DNA of 18,642 bases. Source: Dictyocoela muelleri (taxonomy: Eukaryota > Microsporidia). Both the position numbers and the translations under genes were made by a program. This document shows positions 1-8,250 of the stretch, piece by piece. The notes beneath the pieces are model-generated. The model did no database searches, was not told the origin of the DNA, and saw only the letters and a program-made list of their open reading frames with translations. The stretch lies in the NCBI GenBank assembly GCA_016256075.1, contig SDVU01000171.1:1-18642 (forward strand), read 5' to 3'. The first letter of the stretch is position 1. Every line of letters starts with the position of its first letter.

Positions 1-205
1 TTTGAAAATTACTACATTGCTTTTTATAACACCTAAAAGCAATGCCATCTGCACTTTTCTTGTATAAAACTTCATTGAGTTGATTATTACAAACTTCACA
101 GTACATGATTGATCTTAATACACCTTTATCTCTTAAATACATTATAAGTGCATTTTTATTATGTAAAATTATATTAAGTTCATTGTCGTAATTAAATATC
201 CTGAT
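1..205 (-). pseudogene. Merlin-type transposase, N-terminal fragment
   Basis: On the minus strand an open frame reads from about 205 to the window edge. It contains a segment like NALIMYLRDKGVLRS followed by a four-cysteine ribbon: C-E-V-C, then about 20 residues later R-C-Y-K-K-Q-C. A short helix followed by a C-x2-C...RC-x3/4-C ribbon is the usual start of Merlin (IS1016/ISXO2-like) transposases, which cut and paste DNA with a DDE catalytic core. The core would lie beyond the left edge. No ATG opens this frame near the expected start, so it is called a relic. The same ribbon is seen in the relics at 4390 and 5418-5716, but the residues differ widely, so these are separate subfamilies. The family assignment rests on motif spacing only. 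Confidence 0.55.
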
Positions 206-213
206 AATATTAG

Positions 214-249
214 GGGTAAAATTTTTCCCTATGGGGGAAAATTTTACCC
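214..249. repeat. Short inverted repeat between two transposon relics
   Basis: Arms GGGTAAAATTTTTCCC (214-229) and its near-exact complement (234-249, one difference) are separated by four bases. It sits exactly between the Merlin fragment (minus) and the MULE fragment (plus). It may be an element terminus or two abutting termini; no partner copy was found in the window. Confidence 0.55.
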
Positions 250-284
250 AAGATCTAAAAAATTTTTATTTGTAAAAATTAAAA

Positions 285-463
285 ATAAAGAAAGAAAAAT
301 TTGGAGTGTATACTATAGAATTAATAATGACATACCAAGTACAACAAATAGCTGTGAGGCTTATCATAGAAACATGAATTCAAATACATCAAGAAAAAAT
401 ACAAATTTAGCTAAAGTTTTAGATTTATTAAACAATTACGAATCTCGTATTAGATCAAAATAA
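285..463 (+). pseudogene. MULE transposase, C-terminal fragment
   Basis: A 5'-truncated open frame ending in TAA at 461-463 encodes WSVYYRINNDIPSTTNSCEA followed by YHRNMN. The pattern W...R...IP.T.N..EA.HR..N is the third catalytic block of Mutator-like (MULE) transposases, in which the acidic E of the DDE triad is followed by a histidine-arginine pair. It corresponds to NSAEGWHR in the element at 2369-3982 and to NAIEGWHR in the element at 14583-16800. The first and second catalytic aspartates are missing; the sequence to the left belongs to another element. No terminal inverted repeat was recognised downstream. It is a relic of a plain DNA transposon. Confidence 0.6.
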
Positions 464-754
464 AAATAATTTATAATCAGGAAAAATATACACCAATAGA
501 AAAGAAAAAAATTACAAAATATTTTAAGGAATTACATTTTCTCTAACAATTTTGAGTTTTTTGAAAATATGCCAAGGGAATTTGAAATTTATATGAATAA
601 AAAAATTTTAATTATTTTCTTAGAATATAAATTTTATTATTAAAAAAAAATATATTTTAATATAAAAAAATATGACATTTAAAAAATTTTCTGTAGGCAA
701 TTTCTGGAAAAAATTCCTACAGAAATAATCCGGAAAAATGCCATAGCTATTTTT
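464..754. other. AT-rich spacer without a recognisable gene
   Basis: Nothing codes here on either strand. The only structure is a 9-bp inverted repeat, TTCTGTAGG / CCTACAGAA, around 689-724. It could be the decayed end of the MULE fragment to the left, but this cannot be shown. Confidence 0.4.
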
Positions 755-1063
755 CTAGAAAGTGGTATAGCTGATTAAGACGTGGTTTTATATGACAATG
801 ATCCAGAGGGGCTATCTTAGGAGTGGGGATAAGTGCGCGGAGCATCTCGGCAAATTTAGTTTAAAAATAAAATTTAATGAAAGACAACTTATTATCTGTA
901 CCTTGCCAAGTAATTACAAAACAAGATCGCGGACACAGCTGGGGCTTCTGGGCAGCCAAGTAAGTGACGTATTATTGGAACACCTAGAACAAAAGGTCAC
1001 AGACGCGGTAGGAGACAACTCTCCGGGGAGTCAGCTATGGAAATTGTCGTAAATTAATATATA
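755..1063 (+). mobile_element. SINE family 1, 5'-truncated copy (copy A)
   Basis: From GTGGTATAGCTGATTAAGAC at about 762 to the GTCGTAA-rich end near 1052, this block lines up along its full length with the bodies of the copies at 10209-10668 and 11696-12172. Shared landmarks are GACGCATCTCGGCAAA-like, CTTCTGGGYAGC, AAGTGACGTATTATTGG, AAAGGTCACAGAC, ACTCTCCGGG and CAGCTATGG. The tRNA-like head found in those copies is absent, so this copy is 5' truncated. It is richer in G and C than its surroundings. An 86-codon open frame runs through it at 792-1052, but it is not kept open in the other copies, so I do not call it a gene. Confidence 0.7.
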
Positions 1064-1149
1064 ATTATCAAAAAAAATTATTTAAAATAATATTTTAAAA
1101 ATTTTAAAAATTTTAAAAATATTATAATTTACATATTTTAATTTAAAAT

Positions 1150-1365
1150 TTATAATTGAACAGTAATTTTATAATTACAACGTCGAATTGAGAATTCATA
1201 GAGCTTCTTTCTACGCAAATCCTTGGATCTTGGTTTTTTTTCTTGGACATTTTTATCAAAAACTATTCATTTAATTTCAGCAGAAAATTTAAATACAGTT
1301 TTCTCTATCAATAACGGTTTTTCAAAGTGACCTTTTTTCTGCTTAATCGGTAATAATGAACGCAT
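1150..1365 (-). pseudogene. Unrecognised lysine-rich reading frame with one internal stop
   Basis: Starting at the ATG at 1363-1365 the minus strand reads MRSLLPIKQKKGHFEKPLLI and on to residue 32, then a TGA at 1267-1269. It continues in the same frame for 38 codons, including KKPRSKDLRRKKLYEFSIRR, to a TAA at 1150-1152. Basic, low-complexity-free composition over 70 codons with only one stop is unusual in this AT-rich sequence, where stops are dense. I do not recognise the protein. It may be a decayed host gene (the basic character would suit an RNA-associated protein, but that is a guess), part of the neighbouring pogo-like relic, or chance. Confidence 0.25.
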
Positions 1366-1549
1366 GTCAAAATTTTATGCATAAAAACAATATTTAAAAA
1401 AATTCATTCATTGGTAGATCGTTTAATATAGACAGAAATATAACCTCCTTCTTTGTTTTATTTTTTAAAAAATATGTTTCAAATTATATATTGGGCCAAT
1501 TGTTCTAAACAGAGGATGATAAAATATGTTTTAAAGGCATAAACATATT

Positions 1550-2366
1550 TTATAGCTTATGAATTGAGTAATTCTTGTTAATATTATTTGTTTCTATATC
1601 ATCATCGTCTTTTAACGTTTTATAATCATATTTATTCACGAATTTTTATATAAAAATCTCTTCTTATGCTTCATCGAGAAATATTTTTTCATCTTCTAAG
1701 TTAGAATAACTAGATGCTTCATAATCATTTTCATTTTGTAGTTTTTTTCAGTCCTTACAATTAATACATCTGATAGAGGCATATTATTTGTATTTTCGAT
1801 GACAATTTGTGATGTTTTGTTGAGAGGTCATGCCATGATTCGAATATTATTTCATAGAATCTTAAATATCTCATTGTGTCTAAATTAGTGTCAGAACTAT
1901 CAGAATCAAGATAATTATTAATCTGGAAGTTTGGGTTCTTCATTACAGGGATTTAAAGTATTTCATAATTCTTGTCTCGGGGTTGTTTCTTTAATAGAAC
2001 ACAAATTATAACATAAGTAACTCAACAAGTTATATTCAATATCAAATAAGATGCTAATGGTTTATCAAGAGTCATTAATATTTTTGTCTCATTTTTGTCA
2101 TTCGGGAGTTCAAATTAGAAGCAATTTACAAAAATAATTTGTAGTCTATTATGTCTTAAAACTTTGCTTGTATTTAATCCTAAGTTTAGTTTAATCCAAT
2201 TTTTTTTATTTTCTTCATACGATTTATACTTAACAATAATTAATGGCTCTAAATTTTCACCATATACACTTACACAAAATAGTATAGTGACTATTTACTT
2301 GCCAAATTTACGACTTATTTTTTTTTCATTTTAAAGACATAAGGTTTTGATTTGTTATCATTGAAA
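1550..2366 (-). pseudogene. pogo-like (Tc1/mariner superfamily) transposase relic 1
   Basis: Read on the minus strand from 2340 downward, one frame gives KKISRKFGK-stop-IVTILFC followed by VSVYGENLEPLIIVKYKS, then W-x-K-L-N-L. This matches the block of pogo/Tigger transposases that reads SKERLTVLLC.NADG.EKL.PLVIGKS. Further on come ILMTLDKPLAS, in the place of the family's LLLLDNCPSH block, and an acidic C-terminal tail (1680-1930) with YLDSDSSDTN and NENDYEASSYSNLEDE. Several in-frame stops and shifts are present and the third catalytic block is unrecognisable. The N-terminal DNA-binding half is missing: the reading frame runs straight into the left terminus of the MULE at 2369. No ends of this element were found. 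Confidence 0.6.
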
Positions 2367-2368
2367 GG

Positions 2369-3982
2369 AGGGCTTAGCGTCAACTCGCCCAGAGGCGAGT
2401 TGACGCGAACTCGTCAAAATTTTTGAGACGTCAACTCGTCCAAAAAAAAAATAAAAATTTTAAACCTTAATGGAATTTTAATTTCTAAAATCTCAGAGAT
2501 ACGGTGAACTTCTAAGTCACAATGGTTTTATCTACACGAAACATAATGTAATAAATAGTTTGATTAAGTGGAAGTGTCAGGATAGAAGTTGTAAAGGTTT
2601 TCTGGTCGTCGATGATAAAAATAAGGTTGTAGAATCCAAAGAGCATTCACATCAAACTGTAGAGACAAAAATTGAAAAGATTAGATTTATGAATAATTTA
2701 AGAATGAGAAGTAAAGAAACTTCTGAGTCTTCTTCTAATTCATAATTATAGCAATAAAAACATTAAAAAAAAGAACTTAGAGATGATTTACCAACACTAA
2801 AATCAATGAATGATAGGCTTCAAAGAGATAAAAATAAAGAAATAAATATAACTCCTAGAAGCTATATCGATATGCTTGATAATCTTAAAGTTGATTTCTA
2901 AGGTAATTTATTTCTTCATTTCGATAGTGGGAATAATAACAATGAACGATTTGTCATATTTTTACATATTTACAAATCTGAATATATTAAAAAATCGAAA
3001 AAATGTTTAATTGATGGTACTTTTAGATCGACTCCTCCTGGTTTCTACCAAACCTTGATTATTTATAGTGAAATTTTTTGAAAATTTTATCTTGCAATAT
3101 ATACATTGATGACAGGTAAGAAGGCAGATTTATATGTTAGAGTATTTTAAGAGGTTAAAGGAATTTTTGATCTGAACCCTCAATATATAATTTGCGATTT
3201 TGAACTTGCTCTGATAAAAGCAGTTAAGCAATAATTCGAGAAATCTAAAATACACAGCTGTCTTTTTCATCTTAGCTAATCTTTATAAAGAAAAGTCCAG
3301 AATAACCACTTAGTAGCCGAATACAAAAAATTCCCTTACTTTCGAAAAGCATTAAAATATCTGATACTTATAGCATTTGTACCATGTGAGAAAACACAAC
3401 TATTCTATAGAGTTGTCAAGGAATGGGTGTCTGAAAATGTTGAAGTTGACTTTTCTTAAATTTTAAAATATTTCGAAAGCTTTTATATGGGTAGTGATTC
3501 TTTATATTCTGAAATTTAAAATGTAAACCCTCTTTTCTCGCCACCTTTTTAGGAATGTTTTTGACAGAGCTCTTAAATGTTGTAAGAACAACTAACTCTG
3601 CTGAAGGTTGGCATAGAGTTATGAACTTTAGAACTTAAATATCTCATCCTAATATTGCACATTTTTTTAAAAAAGATTTTAGGTGAGGAAAAAAAACATA
3701 ATTTCGATCTATGTAGGTGCTTAATCAGAAAAATTACAATATCAAAAAATATTAAAAAAAGAAGAAAAAATTAGACTAATAGTAGAAAATAGTGACCTGT
3801 TTGAACCTTTAAGCTATTTAAATGCTTTAAATGATTGTTTTAAGTGTAAGTTTGAATTTCAATCAAAAAATAAAGAATAAAAGTTTTTTATAGTTTTTAA
3901 ATTTTTTTTGGACGAGTTGACGCCTCATTTTTTTGCGAGTTCGGCCTAAACTCGCCCCCTTGGCGAGTTGACACCTTCCCCT
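2369..3982 (+). mobile_element. MULE-1: Mutator-like DNA transposon with hairpin-tipped termini
   Basis: Long terminal inverted repeats bracket a decayed transposase. The left repeat spans about 2369-2449 and the right one about 3903-3982, both ending internally in GACGAGTTGACG or its complement next to an A/T tract. Each terminus is itself foldable: on the left, GCGTCAACTCGC (2377-2388) pairs perfectly with 2395-2406 across a 6-nt loop; on the right, the equivalent hairpin is imperfect. The total length of about 1.6 kb suits a small MULE. A clear target duplication was not found; left and right flanks share only a loose TNATTGA. The left flank is pogo-like relic 1 and the right flank is a SINE family 2 copy. 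Confidence 0.75.
2482..3880 (+). pseudogene. MULE-1 transposase (FLYWCH finger plus DDE core), decayed
   Basis: The reading begins with a FLYWCH-type zinc finger (about 2506-2680): GFIYTKHN, then WKCQDRSCKG and EHSHQ. After a frame change near 2745-2770 comes the MULE core. LIDGTFRSTPPGFYQTLIIY holds the first catalytic Asp (3013-3015), IICDFELALIKAV the second (3196-3198), and TTNSAEGWHRVMN the Glu (3603-3605). The last frame ends in TAA at 3878-3880. At least five premature stops are present, for example the TAA after KVDF near 2899 and one after AVKQ near 3231, so the gene is dead. The Asp-to-Asp spacing of 183 nt and Asp-to-Glu spacing of 407 nt match MULE-2 (180 and 401). Confidence 0.75.
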
Positions 3983-3983
3983 A

Positions 3984-4240
3984 AATTAATTGACTACATC
4001 GTGACAGATTTGTAAAATATTTTTTTATTAATATTTTAATATTAGTAATGTAATTAATTTTTTTGTGTGGTCTAGTGGATGATAATTATAGTCAAAAGAT
4101 CGAATAGTTTTAGTTAGAATATCGCAGAGATGATTTTTTTAATAAAACTTAAAAAAAAGTAAAAATTATTAAGAAAAAAAATAAAAGGGTCTAATTATGA
4201 TTTAGACCTTGTAGCGGGCTGGGGGCCCCAATTCTAATGA
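3984..4240 (+). mobile_element. SINE family 2 copy, tRNA-like, decayed
   Basis: The segment matches, in the opposite orientation, the copy at 13510-13860. Shared landmarks are CATCGTGACA, ATTAGTAATGTAATTAATT, a tRNA-like box A TGGTCTAGTGGATGA (4068-4082), a weak box B AGTTAGAATATC starting exactly 44 nt later (4112), an AATAAAACTTAAAAA tract, and the GC-rich tail TAGCGGGCTGGG (about 4212). The 44-nt spacing is that of RNA polymerase III promoters in tRNA genes. The head resembles the GTGGTCTAGTGG start of tRNA-Glu/Asp genes, but no cloverleaf survives, so it is not a tRNA gene. Confidence 0.6.
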
Positions 4241-4389
4241 GCTTAATATGAATATATAATAGAAAAATTGATTTATAAAATGATTTTATATGGTTTAATA
4301 AAGTTTTTAATGTGATTTATTTTAATATTATTGTTAATTGAAGGAAAAAAAATAAATTAATGGGTTGATGTGCGAATATTAAGGCAAAA

Positions 4390-5258
4390 ATGGGGGTGTA
4401 CTTTTTTAAAAAAAAACACTTTTCGACACACATGCGTGAGGCCATCAAATTTGTGGAAGAGAAACATAATATAATAATCAATGAAATAATAGCAAAAGGA
4501 TGCATTTTTTGTTCTTCTAAATTAACATGGAAGTTTAAAAAGATTTTTCAGATGAGATGTACATGGAAGCCATGTGGTAAAATATATTTTCTGTTTGCAT
4601 CGTCACCTTTTACTAACAATTTTGAAACGAACTGTCTAATATTACTTTTACTCAAATACTGGCTTTCGGGATCTAATATAATGGAGTTGGCGAAATAAGT
4701 AGAAATATCGAGATATTCAATTTACCGTATTTTGAAAAAAATCCAAAAAACGAATATAATTGATAAAAATTATCAGCAAGTTGGATCAATAGGAGGGGAT
4801 GGTATTATTGTTGAGGTTGACGAGTCTAAGTTTGGAAAAAGGAAGTATGAGAGAGGGTATGTCGTTGATGGAATTTGGATACTGGGAGCTGTTGAAAGAA
4901 CTAGTTCAAGAAAAATAATTTTCAAAAAATGTTCACAGTGAAACTCAGAGACTCTTATTTCATTCTTAAGACATAAGTTAATCCCGAATCTTTCATTTTT
5001 TCCGATGGTTGGGGAGGATATAGTGGTTTAGAACATCATTTTTCCGGCCACTTAACAGTGAATCATAGTGTGGAATTTGTTAATCAATTAAAAGGTGTTC
5101 ATATAAACACCATTGAAGGTTGTTGGTCGAGTATAAAGAAAGGAATTTCTTTAGGAATAAAACAAGGAAATTGGTATCTTTATATCTGCTTAGATTCATG
5201 TTAAATAGAAATGAAAAAGAAAGAGCATTCGATGTTTTAATTAAATTAATTTTTGATT
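4390..5258 (+). pseudogene. Merlin-1 transposase, decayed
   Basis: From ATG 4390 the frame gives an N-terminal helix and a zinc ribbon, GCIFCSSKLTWKFKKIFQMR then CTWKPC. A helix-turn-helix follows (VEISRYSIYRILKKIQ), then the catalytic core: IIVEVDESKFGKRKYERGYV with the first Asp (about 4815-4823) and WILGAVERTS. SDGWGGYSGLEHHF, VNHSVEFVNQLKGVHINT and IEGCWSSIKKGI carry the second Asp and the Glu of the DDE triad. The gene is broken: in-frame stops at 4696-4698 and 4939-4941, and frame changes near 4990-5000 and near 5185. The C-terminus LNRNEKERAFDVLIKLIFD ends at a TAA near 5256-5258. Despite the damage nearly every family motif is readable, so decay is moderate. Confidence 0.75.
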
Positions 5259-5350
5259 AATTTTAAAAAGATTATTTGATATTTTAATTAATTAATTATT
5301 TTAAAAAGAGTATTTGATATTTTAATTAATTAATTTTAAAAAGAGCATTT
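5208..5350. repeat. Tandem repeat, about 42-bp unit, three copies
   Basis: A unit of the form AAAGAGTATTTGATATTTTA followed by ATTAATTAATTTT occurs three times between the end of the Merlin-1 reading frame and its right terminus. The first copy includes the last codons of the transposase (AGAGCATTCGATGTTTTAAT), so the array grew by local duplication of the gene's 3' end. Confidence 0.6.
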
Positions 5351-5417
5351 TTTATTTGTTTCCTAAGGTTTTTTTTTAAAAAAATGTAAACCCCATTTTT
5401 GCCTTAATATACGCACA

Positions 5418-5716
5418 AGCTCCTTAAGTTTCATTATTGTTCTGCGACTCAATTTTGTATTTCTCAATACATTTTTGGTTATAATTGTTCTGTTATATAA
5501 ATAGTGTCAAAAGATGATAAATTGAGTAAATGATATTCTTGTATTTCCTAAAATACTCCCATGTCTTCTATAAATTTTTTTTTCTACATGATCTTTTGCA
5601 GTAAAAATATCCATTTATATCACCACAAATATTCATTTTGTTAAAACACATTATACATCTTGATTCTCTCTTTGAAATTTCGAATCTCAGAAGCACTTCA
5701 AATGACTTTTTTCTGA
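5418..5716 (-). pseudogene. Merlin-type transposase, N-terminal fragment, 3'-truncated
   Basis: On the minus strand one frame reads RKKSFEVLLRFEISKRESRC with I-M-C, then NKMNICGDINGYFYCKRSC: the helix plus C-x2-C...C-x4-C ribbon of Merlin transposases. After a stop and a shift near 5575, RRHGSILGNTRISFTQFIIF and NTKLSRRTIMKLKELV follow, matching the family's gSfF...k.sl block and its helix-turn-helix. The reading reaches the right end of Merlin-1 at 5417 and ends there; the catalytic core is missing. The fragment differs clearly from Merlin-1 in sequence. No start codon is obvious and a TAA interrupts the frame upstream. Confidence 0.55.
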
Positions 5717-5852
5717 TCTTAAGTCTTTTCCTTACTTTGAGGCTCCGATATTAGACTGGTATTTCAGTGGTCTCATGGGTGCTTTTTAATTTTATTTTTT
5801 TAAAAATAAGTGCAAAGTATCAAATTGTGTAACTATATAGCACCATTTTTTT

Positions 5853-5931
5853 GCATACAGAAAAGTTTACGGGAAGGTGTAAAATATAATAGGATTGTAT
5901 TTTACACCTTCCCGTAAACTTTTCTGTATGC
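5853..5931. repeat. Perfect hairpin, 34-bp arms
   Basis: The arm GCATACAGAAAAGTTTACGG plus the next 14 bases (5853-5886) is repeated without a single mismatch as its reverse complement at 5898-5931, across an 11-nt loop. Every other inverted repeat in the window has drifted, so this one is young or maintained. No gene or element end that would explain it was recognised. Confidence 0.85.
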
Positions 5932-6558
5932 TCAAGAAAATGATAATATATAATTAAACAGTACTGTTTTTTTACTAACCAGATTTTCTCCCGCTTTTGA
6001 TTTTTTAGGTTAAAAAATAAATTTTATAAAAAAAATCTAACACAATAAATTTTATATAAATTTAATAAAAATAAAATTTTCTGTAAATTGAAAAAGACAC
6101 GTTGGTTACCCTCAGGCTAGTCGGTTTTGAAAAAAGGGACAGCTTTGCAATCAAAATGATCGATATTTTAGAAATTAATTATTTTCACATGTCAATTAAC
6201 ATTTTTCCAGTAAAAATGAGTGGATTTGCAATCGAAATGATAAAAAAATTACCCCTATGTTATCGAAAAAGTAAATCTCAAATATGTTAGAGAACGCATA
6301 GCCGCCAAAGTCGATGAATTTTAGCCGTAAAAACGTGAATTTAAAGTATTATACATCAAATAGTTTCATGACTAGAAAAACAATACCTAAAAACTGGCAT
6401 TATTTTACTAAATCTCGAAGTGGAGATAAAAGGTATAAACTTTCAGACGTTCAGAAACACCGGGTTAGTAAATGAATGGATGAAATGCACTCTTATTTTG
6501 AAATATTTGCAGAACATGTATAGAAAAATATTCATCTTGATGTTTCAGCAAGACTATT
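5932..6558. other. AT-rich region without a recognisable gene
   Basis: No supported coding frame is seen. The only notable structure is an imperfect 19-bp direct repeat, TTTGCAATCAAAATGAT-like at about 6143-6160 and TTTGCAATCGAAATGAT at about 6224-6241. Short open frames at 6102-6290 and 6420-6632 show no family motif, and the second runs into the inverted repeat below. Confidence 0.4.
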
Positions 6559-6799
6559 GGTACTACATCAGTTTTACCGTACAAAATTTTTCTTTATTGG
6601 AAAAATATATATATATGTGTATTCTAACATGAGAAATCTAAAAAAGTTATCCATACAATGCGTGTTTCATTCACATATAAAAATTACAGCACACATTTGT
6701 ATGGATAACTAATTGATTTCCCATGTTAGAATACATATATATATATTTTTTATTTTTCTAATAAAGAAAAATTTTGTAAGGTAAAACCAGTGTAGTACC
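6559..6799. repeat. Long inverted repeat, arms about 105 bp
   Basis: GGTACTACATCAGTTTTACC at 6559 runs through an AT dinucleotide tract, ATTCTAACATG and GTTATCCATACAA to about 6664. The complement of 6690-6799 follows the same order with few differences (GGTACTACACTGGTTTTACC first). About 25 nt separate the arms. A transcript of either strand would fold into a very long stem. The right arm ends 10 nt before the MITE-like element at 6809. It could be a foldback element or an inverted duplication; no ORF explains it. Confidence 0.85.
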
Positions 6800-6808
6800 C
6801 TCTAATCT

Positions 6809-7144
6809 AGGTCTATTCCGGGGCAATGCTGATTTTCTATCTACTTTCTGGAATTGACCCCAAAGTGGTTTTTGTTTATTTTATTATTGTTCGATCTAAA
6901 ACCATAGAGGATAGCATATAGGACAAGTTTTATCTTTATCTACCATGCATATTCGCTTTGGGTTGTTCCAAACCACTCATTGCTACCAAATATATCAGAT
7001 CGTGAGTTTCTGGTTCCTCACTGTGTTCTCTTATGTTTTTATTTTCATAAAGTGATTATAAATAATTTAGATCATTTTGCCGGTTTAGGGTCTATTACGG
7101 ATTATTCAACATAAAAAACCTGCATTACCCCCGGAATAGACCCT
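6809..7144. mobile_element. MITE-like element with 22-bp terminal inverted repeats
   Basis: AGGTCTATTCCGGGGCAATG (left, 6809) is matched by the complement of the right end, AGGGTCTATTCCGGGGGTAA (reading inward from 7144), with two small differences. The 336-bp interior has no coding potential. The motif occurs a third time, as AGGGTCTATTACGG at 7087-7100, so the last 58 bp form a hairpin (arms 7087-7100 and 7131-7144). A target duplication is not clear. No autonomous partner with these ends is present in the window. Confidence 0.6.
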
Positions 7145-7351
7145 ATACCCAAAATTCATATAATTTTCAATTTTAGTTGGTATAATAATTCAGTCACAAA
7201 TAAAAATGTTTAAAACAGTTGTATATTGTATTTTCAGATACCTTTTCCCATGATAATATCGGTAAATAAAGCAATATATCTTAGAATATTTCTTTACAAA
7301 ATTCATAAACATCAAATCCATTTCAACTTTTTCATAAATTAAATTAATTTT

Positions 7352-8250
7352 TTATTGATTAATATAAGTTTTAAAGCATTTTATGATGCCGATAGGCTGC
7401 AAAATTTGAGTCGAATTTTTTGGGACAAAAAATATATCTAAATTTGAATTTGACGAAGTTATTTCATGAGATGGACAATCATCTATTAAAATCTGCATTT
7501 TGCGATGTTCAGATCTCGTTAATTGATTGAAATTTCTTAACCATTTATTAAAAATGATATGCACCATCCACGTTTTATTTGAATATCGATATTCTATAAA
7601 TTTAACTGGATATAATGATTATAAAAATCATGGATTTATATATTTCCTAATCATCGAGGGCTTAATTTATGGAAACCAGTAAAATTTATACAAAGCATGA
7701 TCGTATTCAATCTTTAAATTTTTTATATCCAGGCTTTATGTTTTTACAATACTTTTAGATGGAATTAGTTTATAAAAAACTCCTGTCTATCTAAATTATA
7801 AATATTTTTTTTTCCCCATAAACATTCACCTTTTCTTTAACAAACATATAAATTCGGAAAAATCTACGCCCTTTGCTGTATATTATTCTTCGATTTTTTT
7901 TAAATTCAGGCCATTTCTATTCTAAAATTTTCCTAAAAAGCCTGTAGAATTTGTAAAATTATTTAATTCAAGTTTTTTTGCAAAATATGCTGCTTTTATT
8001 TTTATTAAATTAATATTTATTATCGCCTCTTTTGACTCCAAAATCTCAATATATTCAACTAATTTTTTTTTCTAATTATGGGTAATTTAATTTTGCCGAT
8101 GCTTTGTTGCTTCATATATTCATAATGAAATTTTCGATTATATTAGAGGTGTTTTTTATAAAATTATTTATTGTTCTTCTAGAAATTTCAATGATAAATT
8201 TGTGTGTGAAATATACGGCTAAATACTCATATGTTTTATGTTTGTATTGG
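7352..8250 (-). pseudogene. pogo-like (Tc1/mariner superfamily) transposase relic 2
   Basis: The blocks of a CENP-B-type pogo transposase appear in order on the minus strand. The N-terminal helix-turn-helix reads EYLAVYFTHKF and ISRRTINNFIKNTSNI (about 8110-8245). The second DNA-binding domain reads IKAAYFAKKLELNNFTNSTG, then GLNLKK (about 7890-8010). Around 7740-7790 lies a remnant of DETGLFYKLIPSKS. The catalytic part is best kept: MVHIIFNKWLRNFNQL, ILIDDCPSH with the second Asp, and FVPKNSTQILQPIGIIKCFK, in which the family's LQPLDQG has lost the third acidic residue. Multiple stops and shifts lie upstream of the last 71 codons. A possible right terminus is at 8722; no left terminus was found. 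Confidence 0.7.

Larger units (their letters stand above)
4369..5417 (+). mobile_element. Merlin-1: Merlin (IS1016-type) DNA transposon with terminal inverted repeats
   Basis: The left end TGTGCGAATATTAAGGC with following AAAAATGGGGG, and the complement of the right end (TGTGCGTATATTAAGGC, then AAAAATGGGG), form a terminal inverted repeat of about 45 bp, including a shared run of T and A. The 1,049-bp length fits a one-gene Merlin element. The 8-9 bp target duplication typical of the superfamily was not visible. The right end adjoins a separate Merlin transposase fragment on the minus strand that stays in frame right up to the junction, so this element may have landed in that older copy, but the other half of the older copy was not found to the left. 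Confidence 0.75.

Noticed and set aside
792-1052. 86-codon open frame on the plus strand
   Set aside because: It lies wholly in the body of SINE copy A; the same frame is not conserved in copies B and C, and it has no family motif.
2367-3984. Evidence that MULE-1 inserted directly into the pogo-like relic
   Set aside because: The left flank is pogo-like, but the right flank is SINE family 2 sequence, and no convincing target duplication was found, so a simple insertion into the pogo element cannot be claimed.
4317-4505. 62-codon hydrophobic frame on the minus strand
   Set aside because: It crosses the left terminus of Merlin-1 and is antisense to its zinc ribbon; the hydrophobic look comes from poly(T)-rich sequence.
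6420-6632. 70-codon open frame on the plus strand
   Set aside because: Its second half is the left arm of the 6559-6799 inverted repeat; no motif or similar frame elsewhere.
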